From positions 1 to 64,000 of the forward strand of contig NTMA01000114.1 of assembly GCA_002917075.1 (NCBI GenBank): a DNA stretch of 64,000 nucleotides, given 5' to 3'. The translations under genes were made by a program, and so were the position numbers. The stretch is from Hawksworthiomyces lignivorus. Lineage: Eukaryota > Ascomycota > Sordariomycetes > Ophiostomatales > Ophiostomataceae. Below the pieces are notes generated by a model. The model had not been told where the DNA came from, searched no databases, and saw only the letters and a program-made list of their open reading frames with translations. Positions 1 through 12,578 of this stretch are shown here, one piece after another; position 1 is the first letter of the stretch, and every line of letters starts with the position of its first letter.

Positions 1-1925
1 GGGGGGGGAGGGAGGAGGACCTGTGAATCGATTTCGTTTACATTTGTGTCGTTTCTTATACAATGCAATATAGTAACCAAGACGGATGCTATCTCGTGGC
101 AGATTTGGTTTTCCCTCTCCCTCCTGTTTGGCCCGGTGGCTTCCCTGTTCTGGAAACACTGCATATCAATTGCTTATGTTTCTCCCTGTATTGTCCGATT
201 CGTGACGATGAAAAATTCGGATCAAGGCGTGAATGGCATTCTCTGCAAGCTATTGGCCGTTGTTCGCGGTCGTGCTTCGAAGGAGGCTTCATTTCCCTCG
301 GATGCTTTCTCCTTTTTGGCATTTTCTGTCTCTTCTTTTCTTTGTTTGAACAATTATTTTGTCATGCCAGAGATGCAGGCTCTCGTAACGGTGCAGCCCA
401 CTTTCTATCCCCCCTCTTCCAACTCCCTTCCGCAGTGCTGTTCCGCGACCGCCAACAGCTGACTTTCTCCGTATTTCCCGTAGCAACAGCTGGCTAGTTC
501 TAGCGATAGTTCTCCTCTGAACTGGACCGATACTGTTTCCATCACTAGTCCTTCCCGCCTTTCCTTCATCGTCGATGTGTTCCTTGACGGTGCTTAGCGC
601 TAAAACTGCCCCTACATTGTTCGGCTTCTCGATTCGACTCCTTTGGACGTCATTTTAGCGCCTTTCCAAGTATGTCTGTCACTGACTAGCGCGAAGTTAC
701 GCTGTACGGTCCGCTGGTCCTTTGTGCTCTGCCCTTCTCTCTGGTTCTCTTCGCTGTTTTCTTCGCAGCGACCCTCCTTAGGGCAGATTTACCGGCAGAC
801 CTGCAGCCTATGAACAAACACAGACAGCATGCCCGGTGCCCCCGTTGGAGAATGCTGCACGACTATTACGGAGCACGTCTCAAAGGCCATTCCGTCATTG
901 GAAAGTATTGCCTTTCTTCTTGGCTTGTCGAGAGAGGAAAAGCACTTTTCGTACCTACAAGCACGAGACTACCAGTGCATTCAGCGATTCTGTTTTACTC
1001 TTTCTTTCTCTAGCGTCTGGGACCTGCCTGTCTCTGAATCATTATATTGACAGAGAGTAGTATAGCAGTATTTTGTTTTTACGAGTAACACGTCAAGAGG
1101 ATCTTACGTACACACTTGTTTCATGCGCTGTGGGAACAGGATGTGTAAAAATTATGGGCGATGAAAACGAGCTCTTGGCTGAAATCGTTGACATAAACAG
1201 GCTTGTCAAAGTTGCAACAGTGATAGCGTATCCCCTACTCATTTAAACAAAGACCACTTGGCTGCAGCCCATCAGAAGCAGCGTTTTTACGCAGCCCAAT
1301 GGACTAACAGATTGCGGGCACCACTTCACCAGTGCCTTAAAAACAATTACACCATAATGCGGAAAAGACGGGGTGGGGGAGGCGGAAGCATAGGAAGGCC
1401 AGAAGAATAATAGGCACAGTACGAGTATGTCGTATGGGCGTCATACGGTTATTAGTGAAGCACTGTTCGGTGGTGGAGCCCGGGTGCTTTGCCAGAAACT
1501 CGCCAATCTTGGAGAGAGCTTTTGTGGATTGTATGTGCATCTAAAAGTGTGGAATATTAGGATAGGCAGGTCCCTAGCGAGCCGCTGGGGTCCTCAGCCT
1601 ACGCTGCAATTTCGCACTGCGTATGCTTTCTCCGACTTTTTTTTTTACGCATCTAAACAGGAGGCTTTTCATGAATGGCACTTGTACACGTATTCTGCTT
1701 ACACCAATGACCGGCTCACCTCTGTGTAAGAGTACGGGGCAGAGGGGCTTGTCTGACGAACTGCAAGAGACAGAAAAGAGAAATTGGACGCGGGCGGCTC
1801 GCAGAAAGAAAGAGAAACATAGAAGCAGACATGTAAAAGTGGTCTTTGTAGGATTACAGTACGCCTCCTTGATGCTCCGTGCATACCTACCCCCCCAGTT
1901 CTAGTTATCTCTTTCTGGGCGGATT

Positions 1926-1941
1926 GGGGGGGGGGGGGGGG
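1926..1941 (+). repeat. G16 homopolymer
   Basis: Sixteen consecutive G, directly seen. It lies in gene-free DNA. Similar runs recur in this window and may mark low-complexity DNA or base-calling limits. Confidence 0.9.
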
Positions 1942-4353
1942 TATTTTTTATGACCCTTTTATTTCTGTCAATTGCAGTAATCGCTCCTGTGCAGCACGTA
2001 CGAGCAGATCCGAGAAAGGACTGCGCTGCATAGACAACACAGAGCAGCGCACGACGAGAGATGAGCTTCTCTTGGAAGCCTGCTTACCTCCTTTTCTCCT
2101 TGTGAATGAGCCACGAACACGTAACCGGAGCAGGGATACACGACACGAGTCAGACTGGACCGCGTGAACCCCCTTCACCCGAGTGCCAACATGTGAAGAC
2201 CTTGCATCTGAATGCCGTGAATTTACTTGCGGTGAGATGGATGCAGGACGTAAAAGGCGATGCGATACAGTGGCAACTAACAAGAAGAAACGCCCCCCAA
2301 ACTAGAAGTGTGGCACATGGTATCCCGTCACAAGCGCGGCAAAGCAGTTTTCTGGCTCGCTTCACGTACTTGTTCTTCTTTCCGCATCTACACTTATGCT
2401 AATTGTTTTCCTGATCCCGAAGCCGTCCTGCCCGTGGAATCCCGAGAAAAAGGAAAAAGTCCGGGGGAGTGGCTTGGAGATGAGGGGAAGAATTTACGGG
2501 TTAACCTGAAGGAGGATGAACAGAAAAAGTATGGCGGTTAACGAGGAGGGGAGGCAAGCTTTACTCATTGGCTTGGTTCAGTGCGAATTGCTCAATCTCG
2601 ATGGATATACTTTCCCTTCTCGGGAGTTTCCCTTCAAGGCATACAAGCGACCTGGTCTCCGTACGATGTCGTGCGTTTGCGCTGCCCGCCGCAGATGGGA
2701 CGATTTTGTGCGAGTTGTCTCTCTCTGCATCGTCCTTTTCCGGCTAACCATTCGTAATATAAAATACACCTAAAGTTCATTCTGGACCTACATGACGCAC
2801 CGAGCACGTGAAGATCACCTTTTTTTGAATGCTCAAAATACCACGTCTACTCGGCTGTCCCTTCCTTAAAATTTTCGAACAACAGGACAAACAGAAAACC
2901 GGCATTCTCACAAGTTGACCGCTAATCAACAACTGGCGACTAAAATGCCGTCGTGTCGTGCTACTAGTAGCTCAACGTCGTCGCTCCGTCGGCCTTCTCT
3001 CGCCTTTTCCAATCGCGCTCTGCATAAGCGGTCGGCGGGCGAATGGCTTACTTGTTATGAAAGGCACACCCGGAGCCAGCGGCAGGAACGGTAAGATGCA
3101 TTTAGTAAGAGCCCACTTTTTGGCCAGATATGAGCTTACTCGTATTTCGTACGAGCAAGCGCCCTTTGCCCAGAATCTTGGTGTCATCTTTGTAATATGG
3201 TTTCTCCAACACATTCCAGGAGCAAAATATACAAGTACCGTTTTGCTGTAACAATAGGCTTTGTAGAAGAAAAACAAATTAGAGCATAGAAAAGGCCCGT
3301 TTGATGAGCTTAGAATAACTGGCCGAGACTTAACGGTAACTAACCATTCATTAACATCCATAATATGCAGCATGCAGCTTAGTACTCCGTAGGAAAGAGT
3401 ATTTTGCTGTCCAGCGAATCAGAGTAGGCTCGCATCGACGCTGAGTTCCAATAGATAACCATGCTTCGACCGTTCCAGAAACGGTAATATTAACAGCTGC
3501 TGGGCACTCACACCCTTGAAGACGAACCATTGCATTTTCTCACAGGTACGGACTAGGTGATTTCTTTAACAAAATGAAGCAAGCCAAAAGAAAAGACCAC
3601 ACACTGGGCCTTGATAATATGGTATTTCTCTGTATCGCAATGCTTACTCCTCTCCTTCAAGTCTGTGCTTCTGTGCTCACCTAAGTGTTTACGTATTATA
3701 TGCGAGTGTGGGCCAGGCCATAGCTTCCGGAACGCAGCCGTGGAAAAGCCCAGCTCATGATGGTGGTATCCTTGTACCCTGGTTTTCACTTGGTTTTAGA
3801 GGGTATAATAGGAAAGTACTTGCAGCAAAAAAGGTACAGCAGAAATAAAGGGGCGAGAAACAGCCGGGATGGGCGTCGATGATCTGACACAAAACAGATT
3901 TTGCCCTTGAATTGAGCCGTTCCCCTGTCCGCTTGATTCCTATCCGACTTCCGCGTTCGAGAACCAAAAGAAGGAACAAGAACAGAGCTAAAACGGCTTT
4001 GACATGTGCGTCGTAGATCTTCGTCTTCCGATTTGCAAACGCAAAGACAGAAGAAGCCGCAAAGAAATAATTCGGGAACGTCTACTCCCTTCTTTTCCCG
4101 CCCATCTCACCTTCTTTCATCCCTTCCGTCTTTTGCCCCGGATTTTCCTTTATGGCTTTCTTTGGCTCTCCCTTTTTTTTAATCCTCTATAAAATAAATA
4201 CATGATTAAATAAAAAATGATGCCTTGTATTGTAAGACTTTCAAATGCCTCTGTGGCCGGATGCATAACATTTTGTAACATGCTGTCCATACACTACGCA
4301 GGAATTTCTCTGATAAAAGCTTGATCGTATGCTCAGGGCCTTTGTCTTCCTCT

Positions 4354-4478
4354 CCCCCCCCCCCCCTTGGACCCCACTATAGCTTCAACTTTGGGGCGGC
4401 CCGGCACCGCCCGAGCTGAAACTACAAGACGACCTGCACCAGCAACGGCGGAGGAATTAAAAAAAAAAAAAAAAAAAA
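4354..4478 (+). repeat. C-run and A-run bracketing a 92-bp GC-rich island
   Basis: A C13 run (4354-4366) and an A20 run (4459-4478) flank a short GC-rich island in otherwise AT-leaning DNA. The island contains a possible GGCGG/CCGCC hairpin near 4395-4415. An A tract at the 3' end could be the footprint of a small retroposed RNA, but I saw no target-site duplication and recognise no source RNA. It may be simple low-complexity sequence. Confidence 0.3.
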
Positions 4479-5033
4479 TGAGGAGACACCTACGAAGGCT
4501 TTGTTGTGTAGCACCAGAACGTAACAGCATCAGATTGTAACAAATACAAAAACCATATATAACAAGCAACAGCTCTGTCTTAAAGAAGTCGATTGATTTT
4601 GTATGATTTGCCACCAAGTCGCCATTCGAATGACGTGGTAGGGGTCCTAAAGAAAACAGGCAACAGCGAGCATCGCCTTCGTCGTCGGTGAAGAGCGAGC
4701 TCGTGTGGAACTAGCATGGAACAAATTGCTTCACTATTATGCTTGCAGAGTTTCGATTAGAATATGTGCCCACCATCTCCATCTCCAGAGGATTTCCCCC
4801 AGGCAGAGGAAGAAGGGAAATTAAAACCCGGGGACATCTTGTTTCGCCCAGCTGTTCGCATGCCCTACGCATATTGATTGCTGGCTTCTTATTCTTCTTT
4901 TCCAGGAACAGAAGCAGGGCACCATCTCCTGCGATGGAGAGGGTGGTGTGTCTGGGGTGGGAGAAATGAATCAGGATGGCACGAGGCATTGTGTTGTTTT
5001 TGCCGTCGTTTCATTCGTGCGTTACCTGGCTAT

Positions 5034-5054
5034 TCTAATATTCTAATATTCTAG
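5034..5054 (+). repeat. Short tandem repeat (TATTCTAA-type)
   Basis: Three near-consecutive copies of an 8-bp unit, tattctaa, with the last copy degenerate. It is in gene-free DNA and has no evident function. Confidence 0.7.
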
Positions 5055-8000
5055 AAAATTTCTTCATTTCTTACCTGTCACAATGGGTTGGCCTCTTTGG
5101 CTACTCCAAAGGGGGATTTGCTAGAGGGCAGCGCGTGGGGTAGAATGCTTCCAAGCTTCCACTTCAAGGTTGGTTGGGCCTTGGACCGTCAAGTGACACT
5201 CCATTTTGGTCTTTCGTCTTCACAGCCACTTGCCATCCAGCTTCCTAATCAAGCAGCTCTGCCCAAAATGCCTTTTCTCCCGGTGTTCTGCTGGCGGTGC
5301 TCTGTTGGCGCCATTCTCTATTCTTCCGTTTATCCATTCAGTTTCGATTTGCTTTTTGTTTCAAAACACTGCTATTTCTGGTCACCGTCTGTCCTTTACG
5401 CTTTACCGAAGATACAGCACCAGGTACGCCTGAAAAGCCATATAAAATGAATCCACAGCAGAAGGCGCTTAGGCGCTAAGTCGGGGCTTGGCCTGTGAGG
5501 GGGGTTGAAGGAGCATGCCATCACGGAAAGCTGAGACGCCGCTGACGTACTTTGTCCTAATACGAGCGCAGAGTGGGTGTGCGTATACGGGGCATTATTC
5601 CTTGCGAAAGATCGCTAGCACCGCAGAAGAGGAGCAAGGCTTCAAAACTGTGGGCATGCCTATCCAAATTAAAAAATTTCCATACCAAGATACCAAGCCA
5701 TTTTTTTCCAAGATATGGTGGCTAGGCGCAAGTTGATACCATGCAGGGCGCAACAACACTAACTTACACCACCAAATCTGTCACCGAACTGGACAGCACA
5801 GCACCGTTTTGGGCGAGCTGTCCTCTGGAGCTGATCTCTCGCTCACGCCGGGGTCTACAAGGCCAGAACGTGGGAGCCAGCTCTCTTGCCGCCTTTATTT
5901 CGGGGCTGTTGGACACACCCTTTCCAGCCTCCCGAGATGATATTGCGACCTCACTGGTCCCGTCTGAGCAGGCTTTCTACACGTCACGATACCCCGTCTG
6001 AAAGACCAAACACCCACCGAGATCGCCGCTTCTTGCGGTGTCCCCCCACTCGCATTTCAATCTTTCATGAATCTGTAATCTTTCGCTCCATGAGCGCAAA
6101 GGATGCTTACCCCGGCAGCTTTTCTGCGATTGTTTCGCTGCTTGCAAGGGAAATTTTTCAGCACAAAAATAACTTCTGACAAGAAAGGAGGATGACCCCC
6201 ACTCGAGACCTCTCCTGAGCGTGGCTTGCAGGCAGGCAAGAGAGACACTGCCAGTAGCATGTTGCTGAAGCCAGTGAAGAATGTATTTCACTGCTCGATC
6301 TTTATTTCGTTTCTGTCCCATATTTTGAGACTGTCGACTATTCATTCATTGATTTCTTATGTTTTGATTCGCGCTTCCTATTGCGACTTGCCTGACCTGC
6401 CTTGCCAAGACGCCGACAGCCTAACTTTTGGACTTTTAGCTCTTCTGCGATGGGTTTGTCGTGTGCCATTCATAGGCCAATAGCTGTCGGAGAGATAGAG
6501 TGGCCCGACTAACACAGCGCCGCGGCGTTCACACTGACGTGCCTGATAGGCGCCAGCCATTGGCCCGTTGCACAGCTCGCGGCCTTCTGTGGTATTAGTG
6601 GGGAGTGCGGTAGCACTGGTGTCTGTCACCTGCAGGAGGACATCTCCAGCGCAAACCCGGAGAAGCGAGGCTAGTCTCCACCATAGCTGTTGAGCTTTCG
6701 ACGCATGCATATCAGATTGAGCATCTCCGCTGCCTACACCGTACGGAGTCAATACCGTGGCTCCAAGCCCAAAACCTTTAGCTGCTGGCTGTCGCAGCGC
6801 GGCGCTGGTTGGAAGTTCTGGATCCATAGCTCTTGGCTGACCTCTTTGGGTCGCTAGTCCAGACGAAAAGGTCCCTTTTTGCAGCGGGTGCTGCACACTA
6901 TTCCAAGCTAAAGGCATACACTACGATTTTTATCGGGTTGAGCTTGCAAATTGGCTGTTTCTAGTTTGAGTAATAACGAGCGACCAGACAGTTGCAGCCC
7001 GAGACCACCTTTATTGAGACAAAGAAAGAATGGTTCGGTTCTTTGTCCAGAAAAGAACAGACGGTTCATCCGCTCAATGGCTTTGTCCTGCTGCAGACAC
7101 GGCAAATGTCCAATCCGCTAAAATTTTGTCCCAGCAATAAAGCACGCCCTGCGTCGCCAGGAAACGAACCCAGAAGCTGCCCAGCTACTGCAGAGCGCTG
7201 ACGAAGCTGCCGAGAAACAGAGCAATACTCTGTGCGCGAACGGCGGAGGAATAGCAGGCTGTTTTCCGGGCCCCGAAACTTGGAGATGTGCTCGTTGGAC
7301 GTGAATCATCACAAATGCACAGCATGCTGAAGACCCGAATGGTCTTGTGCTGTAGCAAGACATGCTAGCCCCTATGCGCTTCTTCATTGTGTGACTGCGA
7401 AGGGATTACACACGTGGAGATATGCCAACTACGTCATGTCTCTGCTTCCTTGCAAAGTGGACAGGCAAGGTCGACAGCTTTTTTGCGGCCGCTAACACGG
7501 ACCTCCCACATTTGTTTCTTTAATGTATCCGTATCTTACGTCGCAACAGCACACCCACGATGCTCCCCTCTCGTTTCCCCTTCTCGGACTACAGATAGCG
7601 TCGGTACCACGATTTGGTGTGTCTGGGAAGGAGGGTAAGCAGCAGTAGGGGCGATGGGCTTAAATCTGTGTTTCGGTCGACGAGACATGCGGGTGCAGGA
7701 AAGAGATTGAAAAAAATCAGAATTAAGAACGAACAGCTGTAGCAGTGTTGGTCTGACATGCTTGGGATCAGTCACAAAAAAAAAGGCCAAGCAAGGTGTA
7801 AAAAATTTTCCACGCACACCACCGCGAGCACGGAATGGGCATCGGCGACGGCGACAGCGGCAAGCGGGCGGCTAGGGAAGAATCAGAAGAGACAAATTAG
7901 CTAAAAAGTGAAATTGGAAGAGGGGGGTTCAAGGTCGATTGGGGTGCACCACGATTTTCGATGCTACCCTAAGAGTGGGGAATTTGAAGCTTTCCAAAAG

Positions 8001-9414
8001 AGATCAAGCTGAGTTGATAGTTTGTGAATAGCCAACAGGGGGGGGGGGGAGGGGAGGGGTGCATACAGAATGACGCAAAGTACTGTTGTTGACTTGCTGT
8101 CAATTTCAAGTTACAACCTTTTTCTCTATCTCATGTGGCTTCTCTATCTATTTTTGTATCTACAAAAAAACCGATATAGATAAACAGATATGCGGCGAGA
8201 GGGCAGAAAGAGGAGAAGCCAGAGAGATAAGAGGCGGAATGGGTAAAGGGCTTTTACATCGCAGAACCAAAAGGACAACGGGAACGGGCCAAAAAGAAGG
8301 CCCGCGGCGCGGACAGCATGCCCGCTATCTTGACCTATCTTTCGTGATGAGAATTGAAGAGAATGCTAAGCAATGGATCTCTTTTTGCTCTCAGCTGATT
8401 TTCAGCCAATGTATTCTGAAATTTGCAACATTCCCAGCCGGACAGAGGTGGCTCTCGGCCTGCGAGAATGGCGGGCGTGGTAATTAAAAAGTCAAAGGTC
8501 CCTCCGAAAGACTTAAGCATATATGAAGTTATTATAGAATGCCCCAGAATTTTTACCTAGTGCGAGCGAATCAGGTTATACACGGAGTGACCGTGATTGC
8601 GACTCGCCGGTATGTGGGCAGACCTCGCGCCTAAGGTGCTAGGAAGCTTTGACAAAGAAGTTGGTTGTTGATTGCCTGCGGCTGACCAGCATTAATGTCC
8701 TTAGACAGACGATCGACCTCAGCTCTGGGGAAGTGGGTAGGAGTACGCAAGAGTCTACCAGAGTCCCCAAAGAGCCGAAATGATTCGTGCATTCCGGTGC
8801 TTTGTGTCTAGTCGAGAATTGCCCGTTCGAGAGAGAGGCAAAGCCCCTTTTACATCTTCGAGGCAGGCCACGTGCTCGACTGGACCCCTATTTTTGATTT
8901 TGAAAACACGAAGTCTCAGCATGTCTTGGGGTTTATGGAGCACATTCCATCTCGCCTGCCTGGAAAAAGAGAACCTCAGACATAGCTGCCATGCCAGATC
9001 TTCTCTGTCTTTCCAAGGGAAAGATCAGCACAAGTGTGTCCTGCGACTATATTCCCGCATCTTTCATATTGGCGCTCTGATGGCCCATCGTACGTCGCTT
9101 TCTTCCTGCCCTTCTGTGTTAACTAGATTAGGGAATTTACGCGCCGGATCCTTAGCATTTGGGCAAACAGACAGAGCACATTTCTAATGTGACTACTCAG
9201 ATAAAATCTGGATCATTGGCGCGCCTGCAGCGCAGCCTCTTCTGGACTGTCTCGTCTCTCCATATCTATGTTCTTGGGCTCAGATAGATATCTCCAGATG
9301 CATGCATCAAACCCATCATGCTTATCGTGATTAGAAGGAGAAGCATTGGGTGTGCTAGTAAAGGAAAACCCGGATAAGCAAAGAAATGCGGAGAGCACAA
9401 GTTCACAGCGCTTT

Positions 9415-9415
<1 letters not shown>

Positions 9416-9447
<32 letters not shown>

Positions 9448-9453
9448 TTTTTT
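9416..9453 (+). repeat. T tract, 38 bp with one interruption
   Basis: Twelve T, one C, then twenty-five T. Read on the minus strand this is a long A tail, as at the 3' end of a non-LTR retroposon or processed transcript inserted in minus orientation. The adjoining sequence at 9454-9700 shows no protein I recognise, so this stays a bare repeat call. Confidence 0.8.
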
Positions 9454-10206
9454 AATTGAAAATCCTTTGGTTCTTCGGTGGCTGCTACCCCGGGTCTCTT
9501 CTACGAGCCATTCAATTCGTCTGCAAGCTGCAAGCGCTCCGCATATCGATATGAGATATTGATAAGACAAAAAATGAGCCTCGGGAGCTTCGCACGCCGA
9601 AGCAATGCGCAAGCTGTCTAAGCTGATGCAGCTTGGTGAAACGCGGGCATTGCTTGTCTCTCGGCTTTTCTGTGCTCTTTGCTCTTATCTGCTTGTTCAT
9701 CTTCCTTTTCTTTTCTTTTTCCTGGGTTTACGAGTGCTTCTGCATGTTCATTGGCACACGCGAGCAGCAACTTACGATTGCAACATCTCTGGCTTCACAT
9801 CGTGTTTACATGGTGTCTACCCCACGGGTCGCGAGCTGTGGATGCCAGGCAAAGCAAGACCGGCCACAGATAGTGGCAAAAACAGAAAACGTGCGGTTGC
9901 GGTAATCAAATCATGGTTCTTTGATCTAATTTGATTGCAGAGTGGCATCTGCAGCAGCACGAATATGTGATGGTGTGGAAATAGGCGTCGCTAGCTGTGG
10001 ATAAACCACCGAGGTGGCCTGGCGACAACGATGTAACAATGGGCTTAAACAAGGGAGCTACTATTGTTTGTTGGAGGGACCACTGCATCCAGCACGTATC
10101 TATCTCAAATCTCGTCTGCCACTTGGGAAGCATGCACTAGCGGAGTGGGAGGCGTCCAGGGAAGTGGAAGGAATACATAAGAGAAATGGACCGGCAAGGG
10201 GGAGGG

Positions 10207-10245
10207 NNNNNNNNNNNNNNNNNNNNGGGGGGGGGGGGGGGGGGG
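10207..10245. other. Assembly gap of 20 N followed by G19
   Basis: Positions 10207-10226 are N and are followed directly by 19 G. The gap is a fixed 20-base placeholder, so the true missing length is unknown. The G run at its edge suggests that sequencing or assembly failed in G-rich DNA. No gene call crosses it. Confidence 0.95.
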
Positions 10246-11070
10246 AACTGAGGTAGAGGCGTGAGGTAGAGGCGTGCAGGAGAAGGCAAGGGCATGCATA
10301 GCAGGGAGTGCAGGCAAGGGAAAACCGGCGGACATGCAGAGGCGGATTAACGCAATCACGGAGACGTGAGGGGGTCCAATGAAGTGAAAGGGAACATGCA
10401 GAGGCGTCGTGCAAGTGCCAACGCCGGTTCTTGTGAATGGACAAACGGTAATCTGCCTGGGACGGGTCGTGGATAGAGAGGAGGGATTTGTGGATGCGGG
10501 TGGGTAGCATGGATGCGTGGGTTGCATGGATGAGGTAAAAGGAAGGGAAAAGAGGCTTGCCACGGCATGCCTGGATTCAAGCTCCAGTGGAAGTACATGC
10601 CTACGTATGCGTATGCATGAAGACGAGGACATGGGAGCATCGACGAGGTGGAGGGCTACATGTATGAGAGCGGGGGGATAAGATGATGTGAAAAGAGACG
10701 GCGTGAAAAGAAGAAGAACGATGAATTCTAGCGGTCGGTCGCCGCGTCTCTTCGTTTGTGAATATCCCTATCTTCTATCTTGGACGAATATGATAGCAAA
10801 AGACGTTGGGGACAGCCAGTTAGTCACTGGTGTTTTTAAGATGAAACCGGGCAGATGATAGGGACAAGTTGTTCCGGGAGGAATATGCGGAGGTTGGTAG
10901 AACAAGCAAGTGATAAGGTGTGAAAGGAAAAAGCAGAACCGAGAGATATCAAGCATATCTTGCCGAGAAGATGGACCGCATGCTGGTGAGACCATCTACA
11001 ATCTCGAACACTAAGATCGTCCCGCCTCCTTCTATATTTGACCGAAGGAAGATGGGAGGATTGAGTCTTT

Positions 11071-11577
11071 TTGCGGAAGGATGGGAGAGAGGGAAAGAGC
11101 TGGGGATCAGGAAGATGCTACAGCGAGCGGAGGCAGATGGGCAGGAGTATGCAGAAGGAATCCTCTGGCAGGGCATGGAATAGGGATATAGGGATTCCTT
11201 CTGGCAGGGCATGGAATAGGGATATAGGGAAGCATCCAAGGGCACGAGGACAAGGCACGCACAGAAGACGAGAAGCAGAAGGAAGAGCGAGGAGAGATGC
11301 TTTTCAAACGATGAGCGAGGTTGAGAGCAGAACGGGGACTAGAGGCGGTTGGGCTGAATCTCAACCTGAAGGCTATACGTATATTCAGGCAGGGGTGGAT
11401 GGGCAAGAGAGACCTGATGAACGCAGCAAATTTGCGCGAGTGAGAGACTTCACGAAGGGTAGACCAGATGAGTGCAATGGTTTAGAGCTACATATTTACG
11501 ATAGGGATGGCCGAACAGCTTGGGTCGGAATCAACAATAAGAACGAGGCTTATAGAGGACGAGCTGAGCGCAGATGA
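11071..11577 (+). other. Weak ORF with in-frame 36-bp duplication
   Basis: A 168-codon open frame that begins at a TTG; its first in-frame ATG is near 11137. It carries two consecutive copies of a 36-bp unit (11164-11199 and 11200-11235) encoding SGRAWNRDIG plus two residues. The unit length keeps the frame open across the duplication. An overlapping frame (10920-11183) ends at a TAG inside the first copy. The surrounding plus strand is strongly purine-rich, which by itself lengthens frames. I recognise no family and see no clear introns or promoter. It may be an orphan gene, a decayed gene or chance. Confidence 0.2.
11164..11235 (+). repeat. 36-bp tandem duplication
   Basis: Two adjacent copies of a 36-bp unit, nearly identical over about 34 bases, both containing GGCATGGAATAGGGATATAG. 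Because the unit is a multiple of three, it does not break the reading frame that spans it. Confidence 0.9.
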
Positions 11578-12536
11578 AGCAGGCGTGACATGAAGAAAAA
11601 AATATTGAAATGTGATTAAAATTTTTTTTTCTAGTCATTCAAACAGTCTAATTTTCACAGTGACCGAGAATTTGATTTTTTTTCAATAAAAATCAGGAAA
11701 TTTTGGCGACTTTCGTGGCGGTTTCGAAGTCGCAACGATGAAATAGGCGTGTGGATTTGAGTGTGTTTTGGGCGCTTTGGGTTGTCATATTGAAGATGCT
11801 GAGACGGGCTCTCCGAAAGCTGTCTATATGGTCTGGGGTTTAAGGTGGGTTAGACCGAGCCATTCGTATAGTATAGTCTAAGCCTATAACTAGTGAGGAG
11901 CCTCTTCGGCAATGCGCTATAGGGGGGGGGGGGGGGCAAAAATTTTCATCCCCCCTTTTTTCTTCAGGTGTGACACAAAAAAAAACTGTCTCCTATGTCT
12001 CACATCGCTCTTTCCTCGTCCGAAGTCGGGAGCTCCATTTTTTACAAGGCAGTGTCTCGTGAAGATATTCGAATTCTGTAGTTAAAGACAATCGCTCCTT
12101 CTTCAATATGGCTCTTAGAGTGCTGTGCAAACTTTGAGAGATTTGGGCAATTTTCGTCTAAGTCGTCAGGAACAGACTGGGGGGAATGCCCTTAGTGGCA
12201 GTCACGCTTACAAGCATGACTGTGTACGCCAGTTTGTACGAATACTGGAGTCCAGCAGCCAGAGGCAGGCACGACCAAGAGCCTAGCCAATGGAGCTTTG
12301 ATGCGTAAGGAAGCTATGACCATGCATCTCCACGGCTCCTTCCAAGGCTGCGTCAGGTCCAGTGGTCTATGCTTTTAGTGGACGGCCGCCTATTCGCTGG
12401 TTTGTCGACCTGTCGCTTCTTCGCTTGGAAGTCCCAACTTGGGCTAAATTATGGCATACTCTCAGGCTCTTTTCCTAATTACACCTAGTTAAGCCTATTG
12501 TTTTATACGGAGTTTTACGGCGAATTCGTTCAACCG

Positions 12537-12578
12537 CTGACCCTGCCTGACCCTGCCTGACCCTGCCTGACCTGCCTA
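12537..12578 (+). repeat. 10-bp minisatellite (CTGACCCTGC)
   Basis: About three and a half consecutive copies of a CTGACCCTGC unit, with related CCTGACTGCC-like fragments continuing to about 12600. It sits in gene-free DNA about 900 bp upstream of the ketopantoate-reductase gene. Confidence 0.8.
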
